From an uncultured Clostridia bacterium (lineage in GTDB: Bacteria; Bacillota; Clostridia; Peptostreptococcales; Anaerovoracaceae): 64,000 nucleotides of DNA. Below, piece by piece: positions 51,860-60,781 of the stretch. The stretch lies in NCBI GenBank assembly GCA_934271235.1, contig CAKQQT010000009.1, positions 36,103 to 100,102 on the forward strand. The letters are read 5' to 3'. A program made the translations under genes and the position numbers. Numbering within the stretch: the first letter of the stretch is position 1; every line of letters begins with the position of its first letter. The notes under the pieces were generated by a model. It saw only the letters and a list, made by a program, of their open reading frames with translations, had not been told where the DNA came from and made no database searches.

Positions 51860-53145
51860 TGCCTGCTACATTATATATTTTTATTGCTCTGTTCGCATGC
51901 TTGCTGATAGGCATTCCTATCGCATTCTCTATTGGAATTGCAACATTATCAACTCTTTTAATTTATGACATTGTACCACTGTCGCTGATGGCGCAGAAAT
52001 TAACTGTAGCCGGTGACTCATTCCCGCTTCTTGCGATACCGTACTTCATGCTTGCCGGTGAGATCATGGCTAGAGGAGGGATTTCCGAAAAACTTGTAGG
52101 GTTTGGGAAAAGTATTGTAGGAAGTGCGACGGGGTCCTTAGGCATTGTTACGGTCGTTTGCTGCGCGATCTTTGCGGCAATTTCCGGCTCCGGTCCGGCA
52201 ACCGTTGCAGCGATCGGCGGCATTATGGTTCCGTACATGGTCAAAGATGGATATGAAGAAGGTTACGCGTCTACGCTTGCTGCGGTAGGCGGAACGCTTG
52301 GTCCGATCATTCCGCCAAGTGTTTGCTTCATTATGTATGGTGTAGTAGCATCCGTATCCATTACTGACCTGTTCTTATCCGGCGTTATTCCGGGAATCTT
52401 GATCATGTTTTCTTTATGCATCCTTACCTATTGCATTTCCAGAAAATATGGATATGGCGTAGTTCCAAAGGAAGAAAAAGTAAAACCAACGTTATCAAAC
52501 ATTGCGAAATCCTTCTGGGACGCAAAATGGGCTGTTTTGATGCCGGTTATCATCCTCGGCGGCATTTACGGCGGGTTCTTTACCCCAACAGAAGCGGCGG
52601 TTGTTGCATGCGCTTACGGGTTAATTATTTCCCTGTTTGTGACAAGAGAGATGAGTTGGAGAGAACTTCCTGAAGTTCTCGGCGGCGTTGCACTTACAAT
52701 GGGATCCTGCGTTATCATGGTAGGCTGCGCGGTTGCATTTGGTGAAGTTATGACGATCATGGGAATTCCGAAGATTATCGCGGATTTCTTGACCGGAATC
52801 ACATCCAGCAAGCTTGTAGCATTGATCCTGATCGATATTTTATTACTGATCGTAGGATGTTTCTTTGAAACCTTATCTGCAATCCTGATTCTGGCACCGA
52901 TCCTTTTGAATGTTGTAACAACTTTCGGTGTGGACAAAATTCATTTCGGATTAATCATGGTAACCGCAATGGTTATCGGACAGGTAACTCCGCCGGTTGG
53001 AATTAACCTGTTTGTCGGATCCAGAATTTTGGGGATCAAGGTAGAAAAAATGTTTAAATGGCTGCCGATCTTCTTGGCAGTAATGGTATTGGATCTTCTG
53101 ATCGTGACATTTATTCCGCAGCTTTCCTTGTTCCTTTTAGGTTAG
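51859..53145 (+). CDS. dctM: TRAP transporter large permease subunit
   Basis: A 428-residue membrane protein with about 12 to 13 helices, the transport channel of the TRAP system. Conserved stretches include LLAIPYFMLAGEIMARGGIS, ISGSGPATVAAIGGI, GGTLGPIIPPS and GQVTPPVGINLFVG. The substrate is set by DctP and is unknown. The E3 gene begins 23 bases after its stop and so belongs to the same transcript. Confidence 0.95.
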   Translation: MPATLYIFIALFACLLIGIPIAFSIGIATLSTLLIYDIVPLSLMAQKLTVAGDSFPLLAIPYFMLAGEIMARGGISEKLVGFGKSIVGSATGSLGIVTVVCCAIFAAISGSGPATVAAIGGIMVPYMVKDGYEEGYASTLAAVGGTLGPIIPPSVCFIMYGVVASVSITDLFLSGVIPGILIMFSLCILTYCISRKYGYGVVPKEEKVKPTLSNIAKSFWDAKWAVLMPVIILGGIYGGFFTPTEAAVVACAYGLIISLFVTREMSWRELPEVLGGVALTMGSCVIMVGCAVAFGEVMTIMGIPKIIADFLTGITSSKLVALILIDILLLIVGCFFETLSAILILAPILLNVVTTFGVDKIHFGLIMVTAMVIGQVTPPVGINLFVGSRILGIKVEKMFKWLPIFLAVMVLDLLIVTFIPQLSLFLLG

Positions 53146-53168
53146 TCAGACAGGGGAGGTAAAGAATT

Positions 53169-54545
53169 ATGAATTATGATTACGATGTCGCGGTGATTGG
53201 CGGAGGCCCCGGCGGCTATGTTGCGGCAATCGCGGCAGCAAAAGAAGGTAAGAAGACTTGTCTGTTTGAAGAACGGCGAGTTGGAGGAGTATGCTTAAAT
53301 GAGGGCTGCATTCCGACGAAAGCGCTTCTTAAAAGCGCTGCGGTGCTAAGAACCATAAAAGAAGCAAAGAACTTCGGTGTTTGCGCAAATTTGTCAGATG
53401 AAATTCAAATTGATATGATCGCAGTGCAAAATAGAAAAAATGCGGTCATAAACCAGCTGGTTGGCGGAATGGAATTCTTACTGAAAGCAAACAAAGTTGA
53501 AGTATTTAACAGCAGTGCATCTTTTTCCGACAGCCATACATTAAAGTATGACAAAGGAGAAGTATCTGCAGATAATATCATTATTGCGTCCGGGTCAAAG
53601 GTTTTTCGACTGCCGATTGAAATTGCAGAAGACGCAAAAGTATTTACTAGCAGAGAGCTGTTGGATCTTGACTACCTGCCCAAACAGGTGGCCATTATCG
53701 GCGGCGGAGTTGTCGGTGTTGAATTCGCGTTTTTCCTTGCAGGAGCAGGCGTGAAAGTAACTATTCTTGAACTGATGAATGAAATCTTGCCGATGGTCGA
53801 TGCGGAAGTGATCTCTCAAGTAAGAAACGTATTGAAACGAAACGGCATTCAAGTTATCACGGACGCAGCGGTAAAAAGAATCGAGCGCGATCACGTGATT
53901 TATGTCGAGAAGGACGAAAAAAAGACGGTAGCCGCGGACTTTACGGTTATGGCAGCCGGGAGGGTTCCTAGAACGGCAGGATTAAATTTGGAGGCTGTTG
54001 GTATTGAAATGAATAAACGTGCAGTCGCAGCAGATGAATATTTACGGACGAATGTTCCGCATATTTATGCAATCGGCGATGTAAACGGTAAATCGATGCT
54101 TGCGCATACAGCGTCGAAAGAAGCAGAAGTTGCAGTGCATAATATTTGCGGACAGAAAGAAGAAATGGATTATCGTTTTATTCCATCGTGTATTTACTTG
54201 AGTCCGGAGATCGCCTGTGTCGGCATTACTGAGATTGAGGCACAAAAGCAAGGAAAAAATGTGCGGATCGGAAAGTTTCCGCTTTCTGCGAACGGAAAGG
54301 CTTTGATCGAAGGCGAACCGGCTGGTGTCATTAAAGTGATCATCGATAAAGATACCGATAAGATCCTTGGCGTCCATATCTTTGGCGTACACAGTACGGA
54401 TATGATAAGTGGTTTAACGATTGCAATGACAAACGGATTAAAAGCGACGGATATTATTGCGAGTGTTTTCCCGCATCCGACGGTTTCTGAGATCATTCAT
54501 GAAGCCTGCTTGGCAGCCTACGGAAAAGCAATACATATAAAATAA
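53169..54545 (+). CDS. lpdA: Dihydrolipoyl dehydrogenase (E3)
   Basis: It reoxidises the lipoyl group of 2-oxoacid dehydrogenase complexes with NAD. The 458-residue flavoprotein has the FAD loop GGGPGGYVAA, the redox disulfide CLNEGC (about residues 42-47), the NAD loop GGGVVGVEFA and the C-terminal catalytic FPHPTVSE. It has no N-terminal lipoyl domain. It is encoded in the TRAP operon, not with E1 and E2, which lie beyond LysR. This ties the imported acid to the dehydrogenase complex. Confidence 0.94.
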   Translation: MNYDYDVAVIGGGPGGYVAAIAAAKEGKKTCLFEERRVGGVCLNEGCIPTKALLKSAAVLRTIKEAKNFGVCANLSDEIQIDMIAVQNRKNAVINQLVGGMEFLLKANKVEVFNSSASFSDSHTLKYDKGEVSADNIIIASGSKVFRLPIEIAEDAKVFTSRELLDLDYLPKQVAIIGGGVVGVEFAFFLAGAGVKVTILELMNEILPMVDAEVISQVRNVLKRNGIQVITDAAVKRIERDHVIYVEKDEKKTVAADFTVMAAGRVPRTAGLNLEAVGIEMNKRAVAADEYLRTNVPHIYAIGDVNGKSMLAHTASKEAEVAVHNICGQKEEMDYRFIPSCIYLSPEIACVGITEIEAQKQGKNVRIGKFPLSANGKALIEGEPAGVIKVIIDKDTDKILGVHIFGVHSTDMISGLTIAMTNGLKATDIIASVFPHPTVSEIIHEACLAAYGKAIHIK

Positions 54546-54554
54546 AAATAAACC

Positions 54555-54600
54555 GGTTCGATTAGGGTATAGTTCCATAATCGAACCAATTTTCTTTTTG
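54555..54600. terminator. Bidirectional intrinsic terminator
   Basis: GGTTCGATTA (54555-54564) pairs with TAATCGAACC (54578-54587). T-rich tracts lie on both sides, so it can end both the E3 and LysR transcripts. Confidence 0.82.
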
Positions 54601-54612
54601 CATGGAAATAAC

Positions 54613-55539
54613 TTATTCCGATTGCATGCTGAATTGCGGCAAATTCTTAAATTCATCCATATGGCGAGTTAAGAAATCAATTAAAAGACCAATAGTGTAT
54701 TTCTGTACTTTTTGTTTACTGTTTAATATAAAACCTGCCTCATAGCGAAAATCATCAAGGCTGCTGATGGGAACGATCGCAGTCTCAGCACTAACGTAGG
54801 TTTTGGCAACCGGCTCAATGAAAATCGTGACGCCTTGGTTGAAGCGTACCAGTCGTGCAAGCAGGTCTACCTGTGCGGAAGATTGTGTGATTTTAGGCTC
54901 AATACCGTAGGAGCGGAACTTGTCCGGAATCGTATAGTGCCATTTGAAACGATCTGAGATCAGCAGAATATTTTCGTTTTTTAAATCTTGAAAAGAAATG
55001 GTTGCTTTTCTGGATAACGGACTGCATTTATTGATAAATGCATAGGCACAGTAGCTGAACAACGGAATGAAATCAAAATCATTTTTGTCAACGGGGAGAA
55101 CACTGAATGCTAAATCAACCTGTCCGGTTTTGAGCAGTTCTTCACAATCCAGGTCAGGTACTTCCAGAATAGATAAATGAACTTCCGGGTATGCAACAGA
55201 GAAACCGTTTAGCATGGGAGGCAGTACGGAAGGGGCAATCCCCGGTGGTACCGCGATCTTTAAGGAACCTTTTAGAGACTGTGTGTTATGCTGAATTCGG
55301 TTTACAAGATTTTCATATTCATGAATAAATTTTTCAACATCATTTTTAACCAAAACACCCAGTTCCGTCAAGACGATACCATGATTGTTACGTGTGAACA
55401 GAATTGCGTCAAGCTCGTCCTCCATATTTTTCATAGACTGACTTAAAGCCTGCTGCGTTATAAACAAATGGTTTGCAGCCTTAGAAAGATTGAGATCTTT
55501 GCAAACCTGCAGATAATATTTTAATTGTCTGATTTCCAT
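54613..55539 (-). CDS. LysR-family transcriptional regulator
   Basis: A 308-residue regulator. The N-terminal HTH (MEIRQLKYYLQVCKDLNLSKAANHLFITQQALSQSMKNMEDEL) is typical, and the rest is the periplasmic-binding-protein-like effector domain. GGAGG lies six bases before ATG 55539; an upstream in-frame ATG at 55566 lacks one. It is divergent from lplA and the 2-oxoacid dehydrogenase operon, which it most likely controls in response to a pathway metabolite. The intergenic region contains CTTAT...ATAAG half-sites around 55572-55604. Confidence 0.93.
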   Translation of the reverse strand: MEIRQLKYYLQVCKDLNLSKAANHLFITQQALSQSMKNMEDELDAILFTRNNHGIVLTELGVLVKNDVEKFIHEYENLVNRIQHNTQSLKGSLKIAVPPGIAPSVLPPMLNGFSVAYPEVHLSILEVPDLDCEELLKTGQVDLAFSVLPVDKNDFDFIPLFSYCAYAFINKCSPLSRKATISFQDLKNENILLISDRFKWHYTIPDKFRSYGIEPKITQSSAQVDLLARLVRFNQGVTIFIEPVAKTYVSAETAIVPISSLDDFRYEAGFILNSKQKVQKYTIGLLIDFLTRHMDEFKNLPQFSMQSE

Positions 55540-55718
55540 CTTAACCTCCTGCTGATCCAAAAACAAATGCTTATTATCCTGTGAAAATTATATCATAGAT
55601 AAGGCTTCAAGTCCAGTTAGATCGGATACCAATTCTACTTGTAAGCACCACCGATTATATGTGTTTTACGATTCCGCGCTAAAAGGATAAGATTAAACAC
55701 AGAAAGGGGGAAAAGAAG

Positions 55719-56714
55719 ATGAAATACATTATAAATGATTCTGTGGATCCTTGGTTTAACTTGGCGCTTGAAGAATATTTCTTGAGGCAGAAGACAAGAG
55801 AAGATCTTGTTTGCCTTTGGCAAAATGATAATTCCGTGATTATCGGGAGACATCAAAACACTGCAAACGAAGTTAACCAGGAAGTTGCAGACCAAGAACA
55901 TGTAAAGATTGCTAGAAGAACGACCGGTGGCGGAGCGGTCTATCATGATCTTGGGAATCTGAACTACACCTTTATCACAAATTTCAACTTGGAGGCTCCT
56001 CAAAACGTTAATTTCAAAGTTTTTGCACAGCCGGTGATCGATGCGCTTGCATCGTATGGACTTCAAGCTGAATTGTCCGGAAGAAATGACATCTTGCTTG
56101 ATGGAAAGAAGATATCCGGAAACGCACAGGCTTGTATCGGAAACCGCTTTATGTTTCATGGGACATTACTTTACGATTTAAATTCAGATATGGCACAAAA
56201 AGTGCTGTCTGTCAGCAAGGAGAAGGTTGAATCAAAGGGCGTAAAGTCCGTAAAAAGCAGGATCGGAAATATCAAGCCCTATTTGCCGGAGGGAATTGGA
56301 ATTTTAGAATTAAAAGAAAAGATTGCATCTGCCTTTGCAAAAAATGAAGGCTTTGAACGATATACCCTGTCAGAAAAAGATCTATACGAAATTCAAAAGC
56401 TTCGAAAGGAAAAATATGCGACAAAAGAATGGATCTTTGGCGAATCCAGAATAGCGGGAATCCGTAATAAAGCACGATATCCCGGTGGAGAACTGGAGTG
56501 CATGATCGAACTTGATCATGGCAGCATCAAGAACATAAAGTTCTATGGGGATTTCCTCGGGATATACGATACAGATGAGATTGAAAAGATATTGCAAAAT
56601 ACTCTCTATGAAGTCAGCGAAGTCAGACAAAAGATAGAGCAAAAGAAATTAAACCTGTTTTTCGGAGATATTACTACGGATAACGTACTCGAGTGTATGT
56701 TTATGACCGATTGA
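55719..56714 (+). CDS. lplA: Lipoate-protein ligase
   Basis: It activates free lipoate with ATP and attaches it to the lysine of lipoyl domains. The 331-residue protein has the catalytic segment RRTTGGGAVYHDLGNLNYTFI (about residue 68), the KISGNAQ lysine loop and a C-terminal accessory domain as in full-length LplA. It is placed directly before the free lipoyl-domain gene, so it presumably charges that carrier. AAAGGGGG precedes the ATG. Confidence 0.93.
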   Translation: MKYIINDSVDPWFNLALEEYFLRQKTREDLVCLWQNDNSVIIGRHQNTANEVNQEVADQEHVKIARRTTGGGAVYHDLGNLNYTFITNFNLEAPQNVNFKVFAQPVIDALASYGLQAELSGRNDILLDGKKISGNAQACIGNRFMFHGTLLYDLNSDMAQKVLSVSKEKVESKGVKSVKSRIGNIKPYLPEGIGILELKEKIASAFAKNEGFERYTLSEKDLYEIQKLRKEKYATKEWIFGESRIAGIRNKARYPGGELECMIELDHGSIKNIKFYGDFLGIYDTDEIEKILQNTLYEVSEVRQKIEQKKLNLFFGDITTDNVLECMFMTD

Positions 56715-56760
56715 TATTTCTAGAGATAATAAAACCAAATCAAGAAAAGGAGTGAAAAAT

Positions 56761-56997
56761 ATGAAAGTTATTATGCCGCAGATCGGAATGACAATGCAGG
56801 AAGGTGCTATTACCAAATGGTTGAAAGCAGACGGAGATAAGGTCGAGAAGGGTGAACCGCTTTTTGAAATTATGACAGAAAAACTTGAAAATCAGATTGA
56901 GTCAGTTGCAACCGGAACTTTAAAAATCTATAGAGAAGCAGATCCGGATGAATTTATCACATGCGGAGAAGAAATCGCTGAAATTATTGAAGAATAA
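56761..56997 (+). CDS. Free-standing lipoyl-domain carrier protein
   Basis: A single lipoyl domain of 78 residues with no linker or other domain. It begins KVIMPQIGMTMQEGAITKW. The attachment lysine is Lys41 in MTEKLENQI, at the tip of the usual hairpin. Normally this domain forms the N-terminus of the E2 acyltransferase; here it is a separate gene 14 bases before the E2 catalytic domain. ATG 56761 follows AAAGGAG; a GTG at 56752 is less likely. Confidence 0.92.
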   Translation: MKVIMPQIGMTMQEGAITKWLKADGDKVEKGEPLFEIMTEKLENQIESVATGTLKIYREADPDEFITCGEEIAEIIEE

Positions 56998-57011
56998 GAC
57001 GGAGAGAAAAA

Positions 57012-57692
57012 ATGGGAGAAAAGATTGTAAAACTGACACCGGCCCAGCGATTTATTGCTAAAAAAATGAAGGAAACCGTTGTTAACAGTCCGCAGGCAAC
57101 CACCTGCTTCGATGTCGATATGGGTCCTGTAGTGGCATTGAAAGAAAAACTGAAAGCAGAGGGGAAGAATGTAACCGTTGCAGCGTTCTTGGTAAAGGCA
57201 GTCGCACTTGCGGTAAAAGAAAATCCAAAGATGAATTCGAGATTCATCAATGGAGAGATCCATATGTACGATGAAGTAAATGTTGCAATGGCAATGGCAG
57301 TTCCAAATGGCTTAATTGTTCCGGTTATAAAAAACGCAGATTCAAAAGATTTAGTGGCGATTTCACAAGACATTAAGACATTAAAAGAAAAAGTAGATGC
57401 CGGCAAATTAGGGCCGGAAGATATGCAAGGCGGGACATGCTCCCTTACTAGCTTGGGAAACGGAAGAAACGACATTGTGCTTCCGATTGTAAATGACGAT
57501 ATTACCCTATTGTTAGGAGCAGGGAGTACGCACAAGAAACCCGTTGTCTTGGACGATGATACGATTGGAATCAAGAACATCGCAAACTTTAGCTGCAACA
57601 CAAATCACTGTGTAATGTATGGCGCGGAAGTAGGAAAGTTCTGCACGGATTTTGCAGAAATTTTAGAAAATGCTGAAGAGAAATTAAAGTAA
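57012..57692 (+). CDS. 2-oxoacid dehydrogenase E2 acyltransferase, catalytic domain only
   Basis: It transfers the acyl group from lipoamide to CoA. The 226-residue protein matches only the trimer-forming catalytic domain, lacking lipoyl and E1/E3-binding domains. VAMAMAVPNGLIVPVIKNAD is the conserved core. The active-site motif D-H-R-x-x-D-G reads N198-H199-C-V-M-Y203-G204: the histidine is kept, but both acidic positions and the arginine are changed. The protein may be active with altered properties, or structural. It lies in an operon with E1 alpha and beta. Confidence 0.9.
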   Translation: MGEKIVKLTPAQRFIAKKMKETVVNSPQATTCFDVDMGPVVALKEKLKAEGKNVTVAAFLVKAVALAVKENPKMNSRFINGEIHMYDEVNVAMAMAVPNGLIVPVIKNADSKDLVAISQDIKTLKEKVDAGKLGPEDMQGGTCSLTSLGNGRNDIVLPIVNDDITLLLGAGSTHKKPVVLDDDTIGIKNIANFSCNTNHCVMYGAEVGKFCTDFAEILENAEEKLK

Positions 57693-57710
57693 AAGCAAAG
57701 GAGAAACGTA

Positions 57711-58700
57711 ATGGATTACAACAAGGAAGAAATGCTTGACCTGTATGAGCGCATGGCAAAAGGCAGAAGCTTCGCTTTACAAATGAAAGAAGCGGTTAAT
57801 AAGGGTTATTGTCGTATTGCTTTCCATACCCCTTGGGGCGAAGAAGCCGTTGGCGTCGGAATTGCAGCTGCGATGACAGACAAAGAGTGGTATGCAGGTA
57901 CACACAGATCCCAGAACACTTACATGCAGATTTTTGATCATTTTGAGTTTATCAGTGAGATCTTCTGCAGAAAAACAGGCGTCAGAAAAGGTGTGACTTT
58001 TGATGCGCATATTAACGATATGAAGAAAAAAGTTCTGACTCAAGTTGCTTTGATCGGCGCGCAGGGACCTATTTATACAGGTTTTGCATGGGCATTAAAG
58101 CACAGCGGCAAGGATGAAGCGGTTGTAATTGAAATGGGTGATGGAGCCGCATCCGAAGGTGCAACTTACGAAGCATGGAATTTGGCGCAGCTGTATAAAG
58201 TTCCGGTTTGCTATGTTGTTGTAAATAATCAGTGGGCAATGTCTGTTTACCAGCCGGACGAAACCCCGAATCCGGATATTTCCGAAAAAGCGAAAGGAAT
58301 CGGACTTCATACACAGATTGTTGATGGAAACGACGTTTTGGCCGTAAAAGCAGCAGTGGAAAAAGGCATCGCGCTTGCGCATCAGAATATTCCAAATGTT
58401 GTTGAGCTGAAAACCTTAAGATGGGGACCGCATCTGATCGGGCAGAGAGAGTACGTAAGACCGGACGCTGAAAAGCTTGCGGCTGCAATGGTAAACGATG
58501 ATCCGGTAAAGAGATTTGCAAATTATCTGCTTGTAAACGGCTATACTGACGAAGCATGGATCACGGAAACAAACGAAAGAGTTGACAAAGAAATCTATGA
58601 AGTGATCGAAAAAGCAGGTGCGCAGGAATTCGCAAGCTTTGATGAAATTTATGGAAAAGATATGATCTATGGAACACCGGAAACAGGAGGAGATCTGTAA
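57711..58700 (+). CDS. 2-oxoacid dehydrogenase E1 alpha subunit
   Basis: Thiamine diphosphate-dependent decarboxylase subunit, 329 residues. The ThDP/Mg motif starts EMGDGAASEG (residues 141-150) and ends in VVVNNQWAMS, about 30 residues later as required. GAQGPIYTGFAWALK precedes it. The phosphorylation-loop region is short. The relation to acetoin, pyruvate or branched-chain complexes cannot be settled by eye. Stop and next start overlap (TAATG). Confidence 0.92.
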   Translation: MDYNKEEMLDLYERMAKGRSFALQMKEAVNKGYCRIAFHTPWGEEAVGVGIAAAMTDKEWYAGTHRSQNTYMQIFDHFEFISEIFCRKTGVRKGVTFDAHINDMKKKVLTQVALIGAQGPIYTGFAWALKHSGKDEAVVIEMGDGAASEGATYEAWNLAQLYKVPVCYVVVNNQWAMSVYQPDETPNPDISEKAKGIGLHTQIVDGNDVLAVKAAVEKGIALAHQNIPNVVELKTLRWGPHLIGQREYVRPDAEKLAAAMVNDDPVKRFANYLLVNGYTDEAWITETNERVDKEIYEVIEKAGAQEFASFDEIYGKDMIYGTPETGGDL

Positions 58701-59695
58701 TGAAAAAGAAAATGTTTTTAAACAGAGCAATTGCTCAGGCGGTTCATGAAGAAATGGAACGTGATGACAAAGTCATTTTGCTTGGCGAAGATATGAAGCA
58801 CCTTAACGGAGGACTGTCCGTATATTTAGGTGTACCCGGAGATTTTCCTGACAGATGCTTGGAAATGCCGATCGCGGAATTAGGATATTCCCATTTTGCA
58901 GGCGGAGCAGCAGCTGCCGGATATAGACCGGTTGTTGACTTAATGTTTTCTGACTTTATGGCAATTGCGAGTGACAGTATTATAAACTTTGCAGCAAAAT
59001 ACAGATATGTTACGTTAGGCGAGGAAATTATGCCGATCGTATATGTTGCAGGAAACGGAAGCAGAGGAACCTACGGCGGATGGTCATCCGGCTGTAATCA
59101 TGACCAGTGTATGGAAGCTTTATTCATGAATATTCCTGGATTAAAGGTAGTAGCGCCATATTATCCTGAGGATGCCAAGGGATTACTGAAAGCTTCGATT
59201 AGAGATGATGATCCGGTAGTATTTTTCTATCAGTTAGGTTCTGTCGGTGTTCAGGGCGAAGTTGAGCAGGACGCAGACTTTATCATTCCGTTAAATCATG
59301 CGGCAAAAGTCAGAAGAGAAGGTACGGATGTAACGATTATCGGTATCCAAGGTGTTCTTCCTTTCTGCGAAAGCGCTGCAGAAAAGCTTGCAGGAGAAGG
59401 TATCTCTGTTGAGGTTATCGATCCTAGAGTTTTGGCACCGCTGGATGTAGAAGCACTGGCAGCCTCTGCTGCAAAGACCGGAAGAGTTCTGATCGTTCAG
59501 GAAGGCCCGGTAAGAGGCGGAGTCGGCGGAGAAATCGCAGCTCAGCTTGCAAAAGAATGTCATGGAAAGCTGAAGGCTCCAATTGAAAGACTTGGACAGT
59601 TACATACTCCGGGACCTTGCGGACCGACAGAAGCCATGATGCATGTGAACCCGGATCAGATTTATGAAAAAGTTAAGGAATTAATGAAATATTAA
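58700..59695 (+). CDS. 2-oxoacid dehydrogenase E1 beta subunit
   Basis: The partner of E1 alpha, with 331 residues. It shows the beta-subunit landmarks LLGEDMKHLNGG (ThDP-contact glutamate region), HFAGGAAAAGYRPVVDLMFSDF, GSRGTYGG and the C-terminal VIDPRVLAPLDVEAL. Together the subunits decarboxylate a 2-oxoacid and reductively acylate the free lipoyl protein. It is coupled to the kinase gene by another TAATG. Confidence 0.93.
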   Translation: MKKKMFLNRAIAQAVHEEMERDDKVILLGEDMKHLNGGLSVYLGVPGDFPDRCLEMPIAELGYSHFAGGAAAAGYRPVVDLMFSDFMAIASDSIINFAAKYRYVTLGEEIMPIVYVAGNGSRGTYGGWSSGCNHDQCMEALFMNIPGLKVVAPYYPEDAKGLLKASIRDDDPVVFFYQLGSVGVQGEVEQDADFIIPLNHAAKVRREGTDVTIIGIQGVLPFCESAAEKLAGEGISVEVIDPRVLAPLDVEALAASAAKTGRVLIVQEGPVRGGVGGEIAAQLAKECHGKLKAPIERLGQLHTPGPCGPTEAMMHVNPDQIYEKVKELMKY

Positions 59696-60771
59696 TGGGT
59701 AAATTTATGAAAAAATTAGTCATTATAAACTTAGGCTCAACATCAACAAAAGTTGCGTACTATGAAGATCGAAACTGCATCTACAATGAAAATATCAAGC
59801 ACAGCGCAGCAGATTTGTCACCGTTCCCGGACATTATGGACCAATATGAGTATCGCTACGAAGAAGTCATCAAGTTTCTGGAAAGAAAAAAAATAGATCC
59901 GAAAACGATCGATGCTTTTGTATCAAGATGCGGGAATATGGCACCGGCAGAGGGTGGAGTTTATGAGATTACCTCGCCGATGGTCGAACAAATAAAGTCC
60001 TGTAGATATGGAAAGCATGCGTCAAATTTAGGAGTACAGATTGCGCAGAAATTCTGTGAAACATACGGAGCTATGCCGCTGACGGTGGATCCACCGACGA
60101 CTGACGAATTCGAAGCACTTGCCAGATACAGCGGACACGCTGCAATCAGCAGAAAAAGTTCTTTTCAGGCACTGAACCAACGTGCAGTCGGAAAAAAATA
60201 TGCGGCTGATGTAAATAAAAAATATGAAGACTTAAATCTTATCATCGTTCATCTGGGAGGCGGCATCAGCATTGTTGCACATAAACAAGGCAGAATGGTC
60301 GACGGAAACAATGCCTTAGACGGAGATGGTCCATTCTCAACAAACAGAACCGGAGATTTGCCGGTAGGATCGTTGATCGACATGTGTTTCTCGGGGAAAT
60401 ATACCTATGCAGAAATGAAAAAACAAGTGAATGGTGTCGGCGGTCTTGTAAGCTATGTTGGTGAAAATGATGTTTTGCTGATCGAACAGCGCTCTGCAAA
60501 TGATCCGGTATGTGCGGAGGTTTTAGAAGCGATGTGCTACCAAGTCGCAAAGTCGATCGGAGCAGCAGCAACCGTATTGAAGGGAAAAGTAGATGCAATC
60601 TTGCTGACAGGCGGAATGGCGAACTCGAAACTTCTGGTAGGCTATATTAAAGAACGTACGGACTTTATCGCGCCGGTAACTGCTTATCCGGGGGAATTTG
60701 AAATGGAAACTCTGGCTTTAAACGGATATGAAGTTTTAATGGGCAATATTATACCTAAAAAAGTGAAATAA
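59695..60771 (+). CDS. buk: Butyrate kinase (or branched-chain acyl kinase)
   Basis: It forms ATP from an acyl phosphate. The 358-residue ASKHA-fold protein has the phosphate loop LGSTSTKVAYYED, NGxxxxDGDGPFSTNRTG with the catalytic arginine, and VHLGGGISIVA. With the phosphotransbutyrylase gene after it, it completes acyl-CoA to acid plus ATP. The start at 59695 shares a base with the preceding stop; an ATG at 59707 gives the more usual MKKLVIINLG start and is equally possible. Confidence 0.92.
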   Translation: MGKFMKKLVIINLGSTSTKVAYYEDRNCIYNENIKHSAADLSPFPDIMDQYEYRYEEVIKFLERKKIDPKTIDAFVSRCGNMAPAEGGVYEITSPMVEQIKSCRYGKHASNLGVQIAQKFCETYGAMPLTVDPPTTDEFEALARYSGHAAISRKSSFQALNQRAVGKKYAADVNKKYEDLNLIIVHLGGGISIVAHKQGRMVDGNNALDGDGPFSTNRTGDLPVGSLIDMCFSGKYTYAEMKKQVNGVGGLVSYVGENDVLLIEQRSANDPVCAEVLEAMCYQVAKSIGAAATVLKGKVDAILLTGGMANSKLLVGYIKERTDFIAPVTAYPGEFEMETLALNGYEVLMGNIIPKKVK

Positions 60772-60781
60772 GAGGACGAAG

